Part shown: positions 20,313 to 28,466 of the stretch, piece after piece | Position numbering within the stretch: position 1 is the first letter of the stretch | Layout of the letters: each line of letters opens with the position of its first letter | Origin: G965279355 sp965279355 | GTDB lineage: Bacteria; Pseudomonadota; Alphaproteobacteria; CACIAM-22H2 | Assembly: GCA_965279355.1 (NCBI GenBank) | Contig: OZ257155.1 | Location: 1,488,001-1,552,000, forward strand | Direction of reading: 5' to 3' | DNA: 64,000 nt | Notes under the pieces: generated by a model | Told to the model about the DNA's origin: nothing | The model's input: the letters and a program-made list of their open reading frames with translations, nothing else | Databases searched by the model: none | Position numbers and translations under genes: made by a program

Positions 20313-20313
20313 G

Positions 20314-21234
20314 TCAGCCGCGCAGCCAGGCCGCGATCATGTCGGCGGCGTCCTCGATGAAGAGGTCGCGGAAAAAGTGGTCGGCGCCGTCGACGGTCTG
20401 AACCTTGATCTCGCCGGTGCCACGGCCGGCCGGCCGTTCCAGCTTCTGCACCGCGGGGCCGAGATCGGGAATCAACTCGTCGTTGCCCGCAACGATCACC
20501 AGCGTGCGCACCCGTTCGCGCGGCAGCACCGTCGGTGTATCGCGCAGCGGTGACGGCGCATACCACGCGGCGATGGCGCCGGCAGTCGCCGTCGCACCAG
20601 CACAGGACAGAAAGCCAACCGGCGAGATGCGTTCCACCGCCTGCCCGCCCCGCACCAAAGTCTCCGCGACGGAAACAAGATCCTCGAGATCGGCGCCGTA
20701 TCGCACCTTATAGGCTTCGGCAACCTTGGGAAAATCGAAGGTCGCCGGTGCCAGCAGCGCCAGCGCGCTGACCGATGCATCGTTGCGCTCAGCGCCGTAG
20801 ACGGCAACGTGATTGCCGCCCTGGCTGTGGCCGATCAGGACGATATCGGTGGCCCCGCTGTTCTTCAGCCAGCCAATCCACGCATCGATCTCGTCGAGAG
20901 AGTCCAGCGGGCGATGCGCGTGCACCTTGCCGCAGTCGAAGAAGCCGGTCCGGGCATTCTGTCCCAGGCTCAGCGTGACGGCGAGGCTCGACAGGCCGCG
21001 CGTCTTCAAATTCTTCTGAAGGTCGGCGACGATCTCCATCTTATGATGGGCGAGCGTGCCGTGGACGATCAAAGCGACGCCCTCTTCGATGCCCTTGCCG
21101 TTGGCCAGTTCGAGATTACCGAGCAGCGTCAGACCACGATGGCGCGTCTCGACCTCTTCAGCCGAAAGAGAGCCGACCGGCGCCAGCGCGCCGAGCAGCC
21201 CGAAGATCAGCGCAATAGCCAGAAAACGTGACAT
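20314..21234 (-). CDS. Secreted alpha/beta hydrolase
   Basis: An exported serine hydrolase-like protein of 306 residues. A Sec signal peptide covers about residues 1-25 (cleavage near SLSAEE). The nucleophile elbow is IGHSQGGNHVA, the acid lies in the VIVAGNDELIPDLG segment, and the catalytic histidine is likely in VDGADHFFRD, completing the triad. The oxyanion segment is LIVHGTLAHHKME. It is convergent with the TAXI-like gene. The substrate is unknown; esterase or peptidase-like activity is possible. Confidence 0.8.
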   Translation of the reverse strand: MSRFLAIALIFGLLGALAPVGSLSAEEVETRHRGLTLLGNLELANGKGIEEGVALIVHGTLAHHKMEIVADLQKNLKTRGLSSLAVTLSLGQNARTGFFDCGKVHAHRPLDSLDEIDAWIGWLKNSGATDIVLIGHSQGGNHVAVYGAERNDASVSALALLAPATFDFPKVAEAYKVRYGADLEDLVSVAETLVRGGQAVERISPVGFLSCAGATATAGAIAAWYAPSPLRDTPTVLPRERVRTLVIVAGNDELIPDLGPAVQKLERPAGRGTGEIKVQTVDGADHFFRDLFIEDAADMIAAWLRG

Positions 21235-21242
21235 CGAACGGA

Positions 21243-21548
21243 TCAGACCTCTGCGAGACGTCGGGTGTTGTCGACGACTAGGGGGACATCGAAAAACCGG
21301 ACCTCCGGCTCGCGGCCGAATTCCGCGGCCATGCGCGCGCGCCAGTCAGCGTTGTAATGCGCTTCGGCAACGTCCCGTGAATCCCAGATATACATTCCGC
21401 CGCCCATCCCCGTCTCGCGTTCCCGGATGTAGTGCTTGCTCTGAAGGCCCGGCTTGCCGCGGAATTTCGGCGCTGACATCTCTGCCATCTGCCGCGCCTG
21501 TTCCGACGTCTGCGGCGGCTGCACCCACAACACTTGAACGATGACCAT
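21243..21548 (-). CDS. YdhR-type putative monooxygenase
   Basis: A 101-residue alpha/beta-barrel dimer-type protein of the YdhR family, related to antibiotic biosynthesis monooxygenases. It shows the family pattern MSAPKFRGKPGLQSKHYIR followed by GGGMYIWDSRDVAEAHYNADW. The start at 21548 (MVIVQVLWVQPP) has GGGAGGAAACC immediately upstream; the longer frame is not coding. It lies 8 nt upstream of the hydrolase and may be co-transcribed with it. No substrate is known for this family. Confidence 0.8.
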   Translation of the reverse strand: MVIVQVLWVQPPQTSEQARQMAEMSAPKFRGKPGLQSKHYIRERETGMGGGMYIWDSRDVAEAHYNADWRARMAAEFGREPEVRFFDVPLVVDNTRRLAEV

Positions 21549-21583
21549 GGTTTCCTCCCTTGGGCTGGTTGTTGAACCGAATG

Positions 21584-22027
21584 CTACGCCTTTGCAGGCG
21601 CGGCTTGTGCCGGCGTTGGGACGGCCTCCGTCGCTTTTCCGGTCAGGATAAACCCGATCCGGCGCGGCGCCTCGGCTTCGGGCACGCGCTTGTGCATTGC
21701 CACCAGCAGCACATTCAGTTGCGAAATGTTCTGGATCAGCTTCACCCGATGCCCGTTCTCGTCGACCCCGTCGAAGGTGATGATGTCCGGGCCCCAATAG
21801 CCGATGTCGACGATATGAAACTGCACGGCCGGGCCGAACGACACCATGCGCCCGCCGATCTCTTCGCTCGGGTCGAGCTGCTCCTCGAAGTCGCGGATGT
21901 AGAGGACCAGCCGCCGGAACACCGATTCCGCGGGGCTGGACGGCGGGGTGGGACCATGAGCCGGAACGGCCGCGCTCTCGCGAGCGATCTCGGCGGTATT
22001 AACCATAGGGGTATTAGGGGCAGCCAT
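21584..22027 (-). CDS. DUF6173-family protein
   Basis: A 147-residue soluble protein. The core resembles DUF6173: RRLVLYIRDFEEQLDPSEE, then the IGYWGPDIITFDGVDENG segment, and LIQNISQLNVLLVAMHKR with a C-terminal RRIGFIL. The tail is alanine/proline-rich. The start may be ATG 22027 or the ATG seven codons later. It is divergent from soxX, sharing a 179-nt upstream region. The function of this family is not known to me. Confidence 0.7.
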   Translation of the reverse strand: MAAPNTPMVNTAEIARESAAVPAHGPTPPSSPAESVFRRLVLYIRDFEEQLDPSEEIGGRMVSFGPAVQFHIVDIGYWGPDIITFDGVDENGHRVKLIQNISQLNVLLVAMHKRVPEAEAPRRIGFILTGKATEAVPTPAQAAPAKA

Positions 22028-22107
22028 TGGCCAATGCTAACGGAGTTGAGCGGACCTGTCCCCTCTTGCCCTGACGGGAAAGCGTTGCGGTGCAGGCCTC
22101 TAATTGA

Positions 22108-22140
22108 TAGTTTTTCTTGAATAACCCGCAAGAAAATCTA
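22108..22140. promoter_or_regulatory. Inverted repeat upstream of soxX (operator candidate)
   Basis: In the soxX/DUF6173 divergent gap lies TAGTTTTTCTTG-N9-CAAGAAAATCTA, an inverted repeat matching at 11 of 12 positions per arm, with eight consecutive inner bases perfect. It stands 67 nt upstream of the soxX start. sox operons are commonly repressed by the ArsR-type regulator SoxR binding dyads here. No soxR gene is in the window, so the binder is unidentified. Confidence 0.55.
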
Positions 22141-22206
22141 ATGCCGGATCGCAGGCCGGAGGCGCTACTTAAAGCCTCTGCCCGCCCTTGAGGAACCGCC
22201 AGGACC

Positions 22207-22689
22207 ATGACGCGTCTACCCGTAGTATTCACCGCGCTCGCTGCCGGGCTGGCGCTGCTGGCTTCAGCCCCGGACGCGCATGCCCAGGCCGCCGGAGCGC
22301 CGCCCCCGCCGCTCGTGAAATTCGAGATCAAGGATGCCGCGATCGCGGCATCGCTGACCGGCAGAGCGGGCGATCCGCAAAAGGGCCGCGCCGTCGTCGT
22401 TGGGCGCACGCTGGGCAACTGCCTTGCCTGCCATGCGATCGAAACGCTGAAAAGCGAGCCGTACCACGGCAACGTTGCGCCCAGCCTTGACGGCGTCGCG
22501 AGCCGCATGTCGGTTGGCGAGCTGCGCCTGCGCGTCGTCGATGGCACCAAGGTCAACCCCGACACGATGATGCCGCCCTTCTACCGCGCCGACGGCCTGA
22601 ACAAGGTCATGACGCGCTTCAAAGACCGCACGATCCTCAACGCCGAACAGGTGGAAGACGTCGTCGCGTATCTGCAGACATTGAAATGA
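22207..22689 (+). CDS. soxX: Sulfur-oxidation cytochrome c SoxX
   Basis: SoxX is the monoheme subunit of SoxAX, the periplasmic c-type cytochrome that joins thiosulfate to the SoxYZ carrier. The 160 residues include a signal peptide (cleavage near AHAQA). The single heme site is C72-LA-C75-H76, followed by a probable axial methionine in PDTMMPPFY. It is first in the plus-strand order soxX-Y-Z-A-B-ccdA. A short hairpin CCCGTC-CTGT-GACGGG lies between soxX and soxY. Confidence 0.94.
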   Translation: MTRLPVVFTALAAGLALLASAPDAHAQAAGAPPPPLVKFEIKDAAIAASLTGRAGDPQKGRAVVVGRTLGNCLACHAIETLKSEPYHGNVAPSLDGVASRMSVGELRLRVVDGTKVNPDTMMPPFYRADGLNKVMTRFKDRTILNAEQVEDVVAYLQTLK

Positions 22690-22728
22690 GAATTCCCGTC
22701 CTGTGACGGGTCGAATGGAGTGTCCGTT

Positions 22729-23190
22729 ATGAAGACCAGTCTAACGCGTCGCGGCCTGCTCGCGAGCGCCGCCGGCCTCGCCGGCGGAATGATCGTCGTC
22801 CGCCATGTGGCGGCGCAGGCGGTTGAGCCAGGCGCGCATCAGAAGCTGCTCGACCAGCTGGTCGGCGGCAAGAAGGCGACCGCCGGCAAGATCAAGATCC
22901 GCATGCCCGAGATCGCCGAAAACGGGAATACCGTGCCGATGACGGTGACCGTCGACAGCCCGATGCAGGCCAGCAACTACGTCAAAGCCGTGCATGTCGT
23001 AACGGACAACAACCCGCGCCCGGAAGTCGGCTCGTTCTTCTTCACCCCAGCCAGCGGCAAGGCGGAAGTCTCGACCCGCATCCGCCTGTCCCAAACGATG
23101 AACGTTCTCGCCTATGCCGAGCTCAGCGACGGCACCGTGTGGTCCGATCGCGTCGAAGCCAAGGTCACCATTGGCGGCTGCGGCGGCTGA
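22729..23190 (+). CDS. soxY: Sulfur carrier protein SoxY
   Basis: SoxY carries sulfur intermediates covalently on the cysteine of its C-terminal GGCGG swinging arm (C151 of 153). An N-terminal twin-arginine-type signal, LTRRGLLASAAGLAGG, directs it to the periplasm, usually as a complex with SoxZ. I start at ATG 22729, which has GGAG 8 nt upstream; a GTG three codons earlier is also open. It lies between soxX and soxZ with 29-nt spacing to soxZ. Confidence 0.95.
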   Translation: MKTSLTRRGLLASAAGLAGGMIVVRHVAAQAVEPGAHQKLLDQLVGGKKATAGKIKIRMPEIAENGNTVPMTVTVDSPMQASNYVKAVHVVTDNNPRPEVGSFFFTPASGKAEVSTRIRLSQTMNVLAYAELSDGTVWSDRVEAKVTIGGCGG

Positions 23191-23219
23191 TGCCGACGCG
23201 CTGAACCAGGAGATACATC

Positions 23220-23537
23220 ATGTCAGCCCGTATCCGTCTGCCGGCCACCGCCAAGAAGGGCGAGGTCATCGAAGTCAAAACGCTGGTCACCCACATCATG
23301 GAGACCGGCCAGCGCCGCAACGCGCAAAACCAGCTGGTGCCGCGCAAGATCCTCAACAAGTTCGTCTGCACCTACAACGGCCAGGAAGTGTTCAAGGCCG
23401 AACTGGCGCCGGCGATCTCGGCCAACCCGTATCTCGCTTTCTTCGTGACCGCGAACGAGTCCGGCACGCTGGATTTCGTGTGGACCGACGACGATGGCTC
23501 GACGGTCAAGGAATCCGCGAAGCTGACGGTCGCCTGA
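23220..23537 (+). CDS. soxZ: Sulfur carrier partner SoxZ
   Basis: SoxZ pairs with SoxY to form the sulfur-compound chelating carrier. The 105 residues lack a signal sequence and are exported with SoxY. The family pattern is visible in SARIRLPATAKKGEVIEVK, THIMETGQRRN and NPYLAFFVTANESGTLDF. The gene follows soxY directly and precedes soxA. Confidence 0.95.
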   Translation: MSARIRLPATAKKGEVIEVKTLVTHIMETGQRRNAQNQLVPRKILNKFVCTYNGQEVFKAELAPAISANPYLAFFVTANESGTLDFVWTDDDGSTVKESAKLTVA

Positions 23538-23570
23538 CCGTCGCCCTGAAATAAGATCGGGAACACGCCT

Positions 23571-24428
23571 ATGACCGGACGCTTCTGGATGCTCGCCGCC
23601 GCGACAGCGGTATCCGCCACCGCAATCGTCGCCGCCTGCACCACCGACGGCAGGATGGGCTCGCTGCCGCTGCCCGCCGACGGCACGGCAGGCGGGTACA
23701 AGAGCGAACCGGTCACGGTGTTCGAGATCAAGGACAAAAAGTCCGGCGTGCTTTTCGCGACTGCCGAAACGCAGGCGATGCAGAAGGACGACTTCGATAA
23801 CCCGGCGTTCCTGTGGCTGCAGCAGGGCGAGCAGCTCTGGACCAAGGTCGAGGGCACCGAGAACAAGTCGTGCGGCTCCTGCCATGGCGCGGCCGCCAAT
23901 CTGCGCGGCGTCACCAACACCTATCCTAAGGTGAGCAAAGCCACCGGCAAGCTCACCACCATCGAGCACCAGATCAATTACTGCCGCACCGAGCGCATGA
24001 AGGCCCCCGCCTACCGCATGGAAACGACGGAGATGCTCGGCCTGTCCATCTTCGCGATGCATCAGTCCCGCGGCCTGCCTATGGCCGTGGCCAACGACGG
24101 CGCCGCCCGGCCCTTCTTCGAGGAAGGCGAGCGCCTCTACAACACGCGCCGCGGCCAGCTCAACGTCGCCTGCATCCACTGCCACGAGAACAACGCCGGC
24201 AACATGATCCGCGCGGACCTGCTCTCCGAAGGCCGCGCCAATGGCTTCCCGCTCTATCGCCTCAAGTGGCAGCGTCCGGGCTCGTTCGATTACCGCATGG
24301 AAGAGTGCTACGGCCAGGTGCGCGCCGAGCCGGAGCCTTACGGCTCCGAGGAACTCGCCAAGCTGCAGCTCTACGTGGCGTGGCGCTCCAACGGCCTGCC
24401 GGTCGAGACCCCCGCCGTCCGCCGCTAG
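23571..24428 (+). CDS. soxA: Diheme cytochrome SoxA
   Basis: SoxA is the catalytic subunit of SoxAX. The 285 residues hold two heme-binding sites, C101-GS-C104-H105 and C201-IH-C204-H205. The conserved cysteine that ligates the active-site heme and carries sulfur is C246 in the EECYGQVRAEP motif. The N-terminus is unusual: the leader ends in IVAAC with cysteine 23, a lipobox, so the protein may be membrane-anchored as a lipoprotein. SoxA proteins are usually soluble. Confidence 0.95.
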   Translation: MTGRFWMLAAATAVSATAIVAACTTDGRMGSLPLPADGTAGGYKSEPVTVFEIKDKKSGVLFATAETQAMQKDDFDNPAFLWLQQGEQLWTKVEGTENKSCGSCHGAAANLRGVTNTYPKVSKATGKLTTIEHQINYCRTERMKAPAYRMETTEMLGLSIFAMHQSRGLPMAVANDGAARPFFEEGERLYNTRRGQLNVACIHCHENNAGNMIRADLLSEGRANGFPLYRLKWQRPGSFDYRMEECYGQVRAEPEPYGSEELAKLQLYVAWRSNGLPVETPAVRR

Positions 24429-24475
24429 GATTTTCTCGACGACAGGGGAGCCGCGAAAGCGGTAGGAAGCCCCTC

Positions 24476-26161
24476 ATGCTGACGAGACGCGATTTCCTTC
24501 AGGTAGCTGCCGCCACCGCCGCGATTTCCGGCGGCGCCGGCTTTGGCCGCGCGATGGCGCAGCAGCGTCTGACGCAGGACGATCTCCTGCGTTTCCAGCC
24601 GCTCGGGCAGGTCACCCTGCTCCATTTCACCGATATCCATGCGCAGCTCATGCCGCTGCATTTCCGCGAGCCGAGCTGGAACCTCGGCGTTGGCGAGGTG
24701 CGCGGGCAGGTGCCGCATATCACCGGCACGGAATTCCTGCAGCATTACGGTATCGCGCGCGGCACCGCCGACGCCTATGCGCTGAGCTCGGATGATTTCA
24801 CGGCGCTGGCGCGCAGCTACGGCAAGCTCGGCGGCATCGACCGCATGGCGACGCTGGTGAAAGCAATCCGCAGCGAGCGGCCGGACCGCACCCTGCTGCT
24901 CGACGGCGGCGACACCTGGCAGGGCTCCTACACCTCGCTGCAGACGCGCGGCGGCGACATGGTGCGCGTGATGAACGCCCTCGGCACCGAAGCAATGACC
25001 GGCCATTGGGAATTCACCTACGGCCAGGACCGGGTGAAGGAACTGATTGCCGAGGTGAAGGCGCCGTTCCTTGCCGGCAATGTGCGCGACACGACGTGGA
25101 ACGAAGACGTCTTCGAGAACACAAGCTGGTTCGAGCGCGGCGGCCTCAAGATCGCGGTGATCGGCCAGGCGTTCCCCTACACGCCGATCGCCAATCCACG
25201 CTGGATGATGCCGGACTGGTCGTTCGGCATTAACGAGGACCGCGTTCGCGAACATGTGACCAAGGCGCGCGGCGCCGGCGCCGATCTGGTCGTGTTGCTC
25301 TCGCATAACGGTTTCGATGTCGACCGCAAGCTGGCCGCGCGGATCGAGGGGATCGATGTGATCCTGACCGGACATACACACGATGCGCTGCCGGATGCGG
25401 TGACCGTCGGCAAAACCCTGCTGATTGCGTCGGGCAGCCACGGAAAATTCCTCTCCCGGCTCGACCTCGAGGTAAAGGACAGACGTGTCGCCCAATGGCG
25501 CTATCGTCTGATCCCGATCTTCGCCGACGTGATCCGTCCCGATCCGGAGATGACAGCGCTCGTCCGCGAGGTCCGCGCCCCATATGAGAAGGATCTCGGC
25601 CGCGTGCTGGGCCACACCGAGAGCACGCTTTATCGCCGCGGCAATTTCGCCGGCACGTTCGACGATCTGATCTGCGACGCACTGATGCGCGAACGCGATG
25701 CCGAAATCGTGCTGTCACCGGGCTTCCGCTGGGGCGCCTCCCTGCTGCCCGGCGCCGACATCACGCTCGAAGACGTCTACAACCAGACCGCCATCACCTA
25801 TCCCAACGTCTATCGCAACGAGATGACGGGACAGTTCCTTAAGGACGTCCTGGAAGACGTGGCCGACAATCTCTTCAACCCCGATCCCTATTACCAGCAG
25901 GGCGGCGACATGGTGCGGGCCGGCGGCCTGTCTTACACGCTCGATGTCCGGGCACGCATGGGCCAGCGCATCTCGAATCTGCGCCTGATGCGGACCAACA
26001 CGGCGATCGAAGCAGCCAAGACCTATACCGTCGCCGGCTGGGCCTCGATTAACGAAGGAACGCAGGGACCGCCGGTCTGGGATCTGGTCATGCGCCATAT
26101 CGAGCAGCGCAAGTCCGTCCGCATCGAGGACAACCGCTCCGTCACCGTCGTCAACGCCTGA
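24476..26161 (+). CDS. soxB: Thiosulfohydrolase SoxB
   Basis: SoxB hydrolyses sulfate from the SoxYZ-bound thiosulfonate using a dimanganese centre. The start at 24476 (MLTRRDFLQVAAATAAI) gives 561 residues and a twin-arginine signal. Metallophosphatase motifs are LLHFTDIHAQL, LLDGGDTWQG, MTGHWEFTYG, LLSHNGFDVD and LTGHTHDALP, followed by the 5'-nucleotidase C-terminal domain. The longer open frame upstream lies antiphase over soxA and is not coding. ccdA follows after 7 nt. Confidence 0.96.
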   Translation: MLTRRDFLQVAAATAAISGGAGFGRAMAQQRLTQDDLLRFQPLGQVTLLHFTDIHAQLMPLHFREPSWNLGVGEVRGQVPHITGTEFLQHYGIARGTADAYALSSDDFTALARSYGKLGGIDRMATLVKAIRSERPDRTLLLDGGDTWQGSYTSLQTRGGDMVRVMNALGTEAMTGHWEFTYGQDRVKELIAEVKAPFLAGNVRDTTWNEDVFENTSWFERGGLKIAVIGQAFPYTPIANPRWMMPDWSFGINEDRVREHVTKARGAGADLVVLLSHNGFDVDRKLAARIEGIDVILTGHTHDALPDAVTVGKTLLIASGSHGKFLSRLDLEVKDRRVAQWRYRLIPIFADVIRPDPEMTALVREVRAPYEKDLGRVLGHTESTLYRRGNFAGTFDDLICDALMRERDAEIVLSPGFRWGASLLPGADITLEDVYNQTAITYPNVYRNEMTGQFLKDVLEDVADNLFNPDPYYQQGGDMVRAGGLSYTLDVRARMGQRISNLRLMRTNTAIEAAKTYTVAGWASINEGTQGPPVWDLVMRHIEQRKSVRIEDNRSVTVVNA

Positions 26162-26168
26162 CGGCTGC

Positions 26169-26915
26169 ATGGGCGAATTCGACATCACGCTGGCCGGCGC
26201 ATTCGTTGCCGGCCTGTTGAGCTTCGTCAGCCCCTGTGTGCTGCCGCTCGTGCCGCCGTATCTCGGCTTCCTCGGCGGCGTGACGTTCGAGCAGCTCACC
26301 GGCGACGACCGCTCCACCGACCACGCGGTCGGCTGGCGGATTTTCATCACCGCCCTCGCCTTCGTGCTGGGCTTCTCGACGGTGTTCGTAATTCTCGGCG
26401 CCTCGGCATCCGCGGTCAGCCAGATCCTCGCCACGTATTCCTATTGGCTGTCGAAGGCCGCCGGGCTCGTGATCGTGGTGTTCGGCCTGCATTTCCTCGG
26501 CATCTTCAGGCTCGCCGGTCTCGACCGCGAGCGGCGCTGGCATCCCACGACCAGGCCCGCCGGGCTCGTGGGTTCTTATGTCGTCGGCCTCGCTTTCGCC
26601 TTCGGCTGGACGCCCTGCATCGGGCCAGTGCTGGCGGCGATTCTCACCGTGGCGGCGGCCCAGGAAGAAGCCAGCCGCGGCGCCGTCCTGCTCGGCGCCT
26701 ATGCATTCGGCATCGGCCTGCCGTTCCTGGCGGCAGCAATTTTCATGCGTCCTTTCCTGAGCTTTTTCCGCCGCTTCCGCAGTCAGATGCACCGGGTCGA
26801 GCAGGTTCTGGGCGGCCTGTTGGTGATCACCGGCGCGCTGATTTTCGCCGGCTCTTTCGACGAGATCGGCTACTGGCTATTGCAACGCTTCCCGTCGCTG
26901 GGACGGCTGGGCTAG
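26169..26915 (+). CDS. ccdA: CcdA/SoxV-type thiol-disulfide transmembrane transporter
   Basis: An inner-membrane protein of 248 residues with six hydrophobic spans. It carries electrons from cytoplasmic thioredoxin to periplasmic thiols. The paired cysteines are in SFVSPCVLPLVPP and FGWTPCIGPV. In sox loci this protein is called SoxV and, with SoxW, keeps the SoxY cysteine reduced. It is the last gene of the soxXYZAB cluster, 7 nt after soxB. A cytochrome c biogenesis role is an alternative and not exclusive. Confidence 0.92.
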   Translation: MGEFDITLAGAFVAGLLSFVSPCVLPLVPPYLGFLGGVTFEQLTGDDRSTDHAVGWRIFITALAFVLGFSTVFVILGASASAVSQILATYSYWLSKAAGLVIVVFGLHFLGIFRLAGLDRERRWHPTTRPAGLVGSYVVGLAFAFGWTPCIGPVLAAILTVAAAQEEASRGAVLLGAYAFGIGLPFLAAAIFMRPFLSFFRRFRSQMHRVEQVLGGLLVITGALIFAGSFDEIGYWLLQRFPSLGRLG

Positions 26916-27053
26916 CTACAACCGTAGTCGCGCTTTAAGAGCAATTTGCGCGAGTCCTGCACCTGTTCGTTGACGAACACAGGATCGGCACTATAGTTCG
27001 CGCCCATTGAAGACGGCCGGGGGAATCGACCGGGGAAAACCTGGCGGGCGGCC

Positions 27054-27260
27054 ATGATGGATCAGGGGGCAGGGTTGGGACCGTTTGACGATCAGGGCGA
27101 CCGGAAGGTCAGCCCCTACCTGACACAGCGGCTGCGCAGCATGGAAGAAGTGCTGAAGGCACGGACGACACGTCAGCGTGTCTTCGAGGAAGCCTGCGGC
27201 CTGGAAGACGCGCCCAAGAAATCCGCCAGCACCGCCGTCGCCGACAGCACCGAACGCTGA
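27054..27260 (+). CDS. Small conserved-looking protein, unknown
   Basis: A 68-residue acidic/basic protein without signal peptide or membrane span. The central part KVSPYLTQRLRSMEEVLKARTTRQR looks like an amphipathic helix. It lies 138 nt downstream of ccdA on the plus strand and abuts the stop of the convergent soxW-like gene. Its base composition matches the neighbours. I do not recognise a family, and the gene could be spurious. Confidence 0.5.
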   Translation: MMDQGAGLGPFDDQGDRKVSPYLTQRLRSMEEVLKARTTRQRVFEEACGLEDAPKKSASTAVADSTER

Positions 27261-27878
27261 TCAGGATTTGCGACTACCCTTGTTGCCGTCGCGCGCTGCG
27301 CGTTCCTTGAGAAACGCCAGAAAGCTCTGCCGCTCATAGGCGCGGTCGTACACGAAGGCAAACATCGCCTCGAAATGACCGGGGCGGAAATAACCCGGCA
27401 TCCTAGTGACCTCGACAGCCTTTCCGGTCTTGCCGTCGACATCGGCAACCGCCGGCTTCACGAAGACAATCGTCGGCGTGCCGCGCACGCCATACTTCGC
27501 CGCAAGGGCTTTCTCCGACAGCACCTGCCCGTCGAAATCGGTGACTTCCCGTGATCCATAGAGATCGAGCTGCACGACATTGAAGTGCTCACGCACATAG
27601 GCGTTCACATCGGGATCGGCGAGATTGACCTTCTGCATCTCCTGGCAATACGGGCAGCCACGCTGATCCCACAGCAACGCAAGGCGCTTGCCCTGCTGCG
27701 CGGTGTCGGCGAGATCGTCCTTGAGATCGAGGAAACTGGTCAGGAACCAGCGCTGCGTAAAGCGGCCGTCTTCCAGCTCAACCGGCTCGACCCGGGCCTT
27801 CTCCTGTGCGACGCCAATACCTGCCGGCACAAGAAGCGCCGCAAGCAGGGCAAGAACAGTAAGACGTCTGGTAGTCAT
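27261..27878 (-). CDS. soxW: Periplasmic thioredoxin-fold protein, SoxW-like
   Basis: A 205-residue exported thioredoxin-like protein (signal peptide cleaved near GVAQE). The active site is LALLWDQRGCPYCQEM with C75-PY-C78. The thioredoxin cis-proline is in GVRGTPTIVF. SoxW reduces SoxYZ or related thiols using electrons from the CcdA/SoxV protein encoded nearby. It lies on the opposite strand to soxXYZAB-ccdA and convergent to the small 68-residue gene. Confidence 0.85.
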   Translation of the reverse strand: MTTRRLTVLALLAALLVPAGIGVAQEKARVEPVELEDGRFTQRWFLTSFLDLKDDLADTAQQGKRLALLWDQRGCPYCQEMQKVNLADPDVNAYVREHFNVVQLDLYGSREVTDFDGQVLSEKALAAKYGVRGTPTIVFVKPAVADVDGKTGKAVEVTRMPGYFRPGHFEAMFAFVYDRAYERQSFLAFLKERAARDGNKGSRKS

Positions 27879-27914
27879 GGCGGAAGTCTACCTCTCAACC
27901 GGAGACGCGGCAAA

Positions 27915-28370
27915 TTACGGCCGGATATAGGACCAGCCCTTCAGCTGGCGCTCGACGATTTCCGGGATGCCGGCGGTCACCACCTCAACGCCTTCGATCA
28001 GGTCGGCCTTGCTGTGCCCGGTCGCTTCCATGGTGTTGCCGCAGGCGACGAACTCGACATCGTATAGCAGCAGACTGCGAATGCGGGCCGCCACCGGCGA
28101 CGTCGCTGTATACAGCGCGCGGTTGCCGGCCGAGAAGGTCACGACGGCGACCTTCACATTGTCCTGACCATAGAATTTCTGGATGTTGACCACGTTGAAC
28201 AGAAGATCGTTCACGGCTCGGGGCTCATCGGTGGTGAGCTGCAGCATGATCTTCCGCGGATTGTCGAGGCTAGGCAGAGGCGTCGCCATCTCGGTTTCCG
28301 CCGCACGAGCCGGCACCGCTGCCAGCAACAGCGCCACAAAGGCCGCGACCCGGCAGAAAGCCAGTCTCAT
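27915..28370 (-). CDS. Exported DsrE/F-like protein
   Basis: A 151-residue member of the DsrE/DsrF-like sulfur-relay superfamily with a Sec signal peptide (cleavage near ARAAE). The conserved DsrE region includes VKVAVVTFSAGNRALY and the single-cysteine motif FVACGNTME. That is the position of the sulfur-binding cysteine in the family. The start at 28370 has GGAGATTTCG directly upstream. It is transcribed toward soxW and may be in its operon. A periplasmic sulfur-handling role fits the neighbourhood but is not proven. Confidence 0.8.
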   Translation of the reverse strand: MRLAFCRVAAFVALLLAAVPARAAETEMATPLPSLDNPRKIMLQLTTDEPRAVNDLLFNVVNIQKFYGQDNVKVAVVTFSAGNRALYTATSPVAARIRSLLLYDVEFVACGNTMEATGHSKADLIEGVEVVTAGIPEIVERQLKGWSYIRP

Positions 28371-28466
28371 CGAAATCTCCTGTCCCGCAGATATGGCGTC
28401 GATTTTAACGCCGGCAAGCACCGATCCCGCATTCAATTTTCTCAATCCTGCCGATAGGATAGGTAC

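Noticed and set aside
22695..22710. Hairpin CCCGTC-CTGT-GACGGG between soxX and soxY
   Set aside because: Short stem without U-run inside an operon; not called as a terminator.
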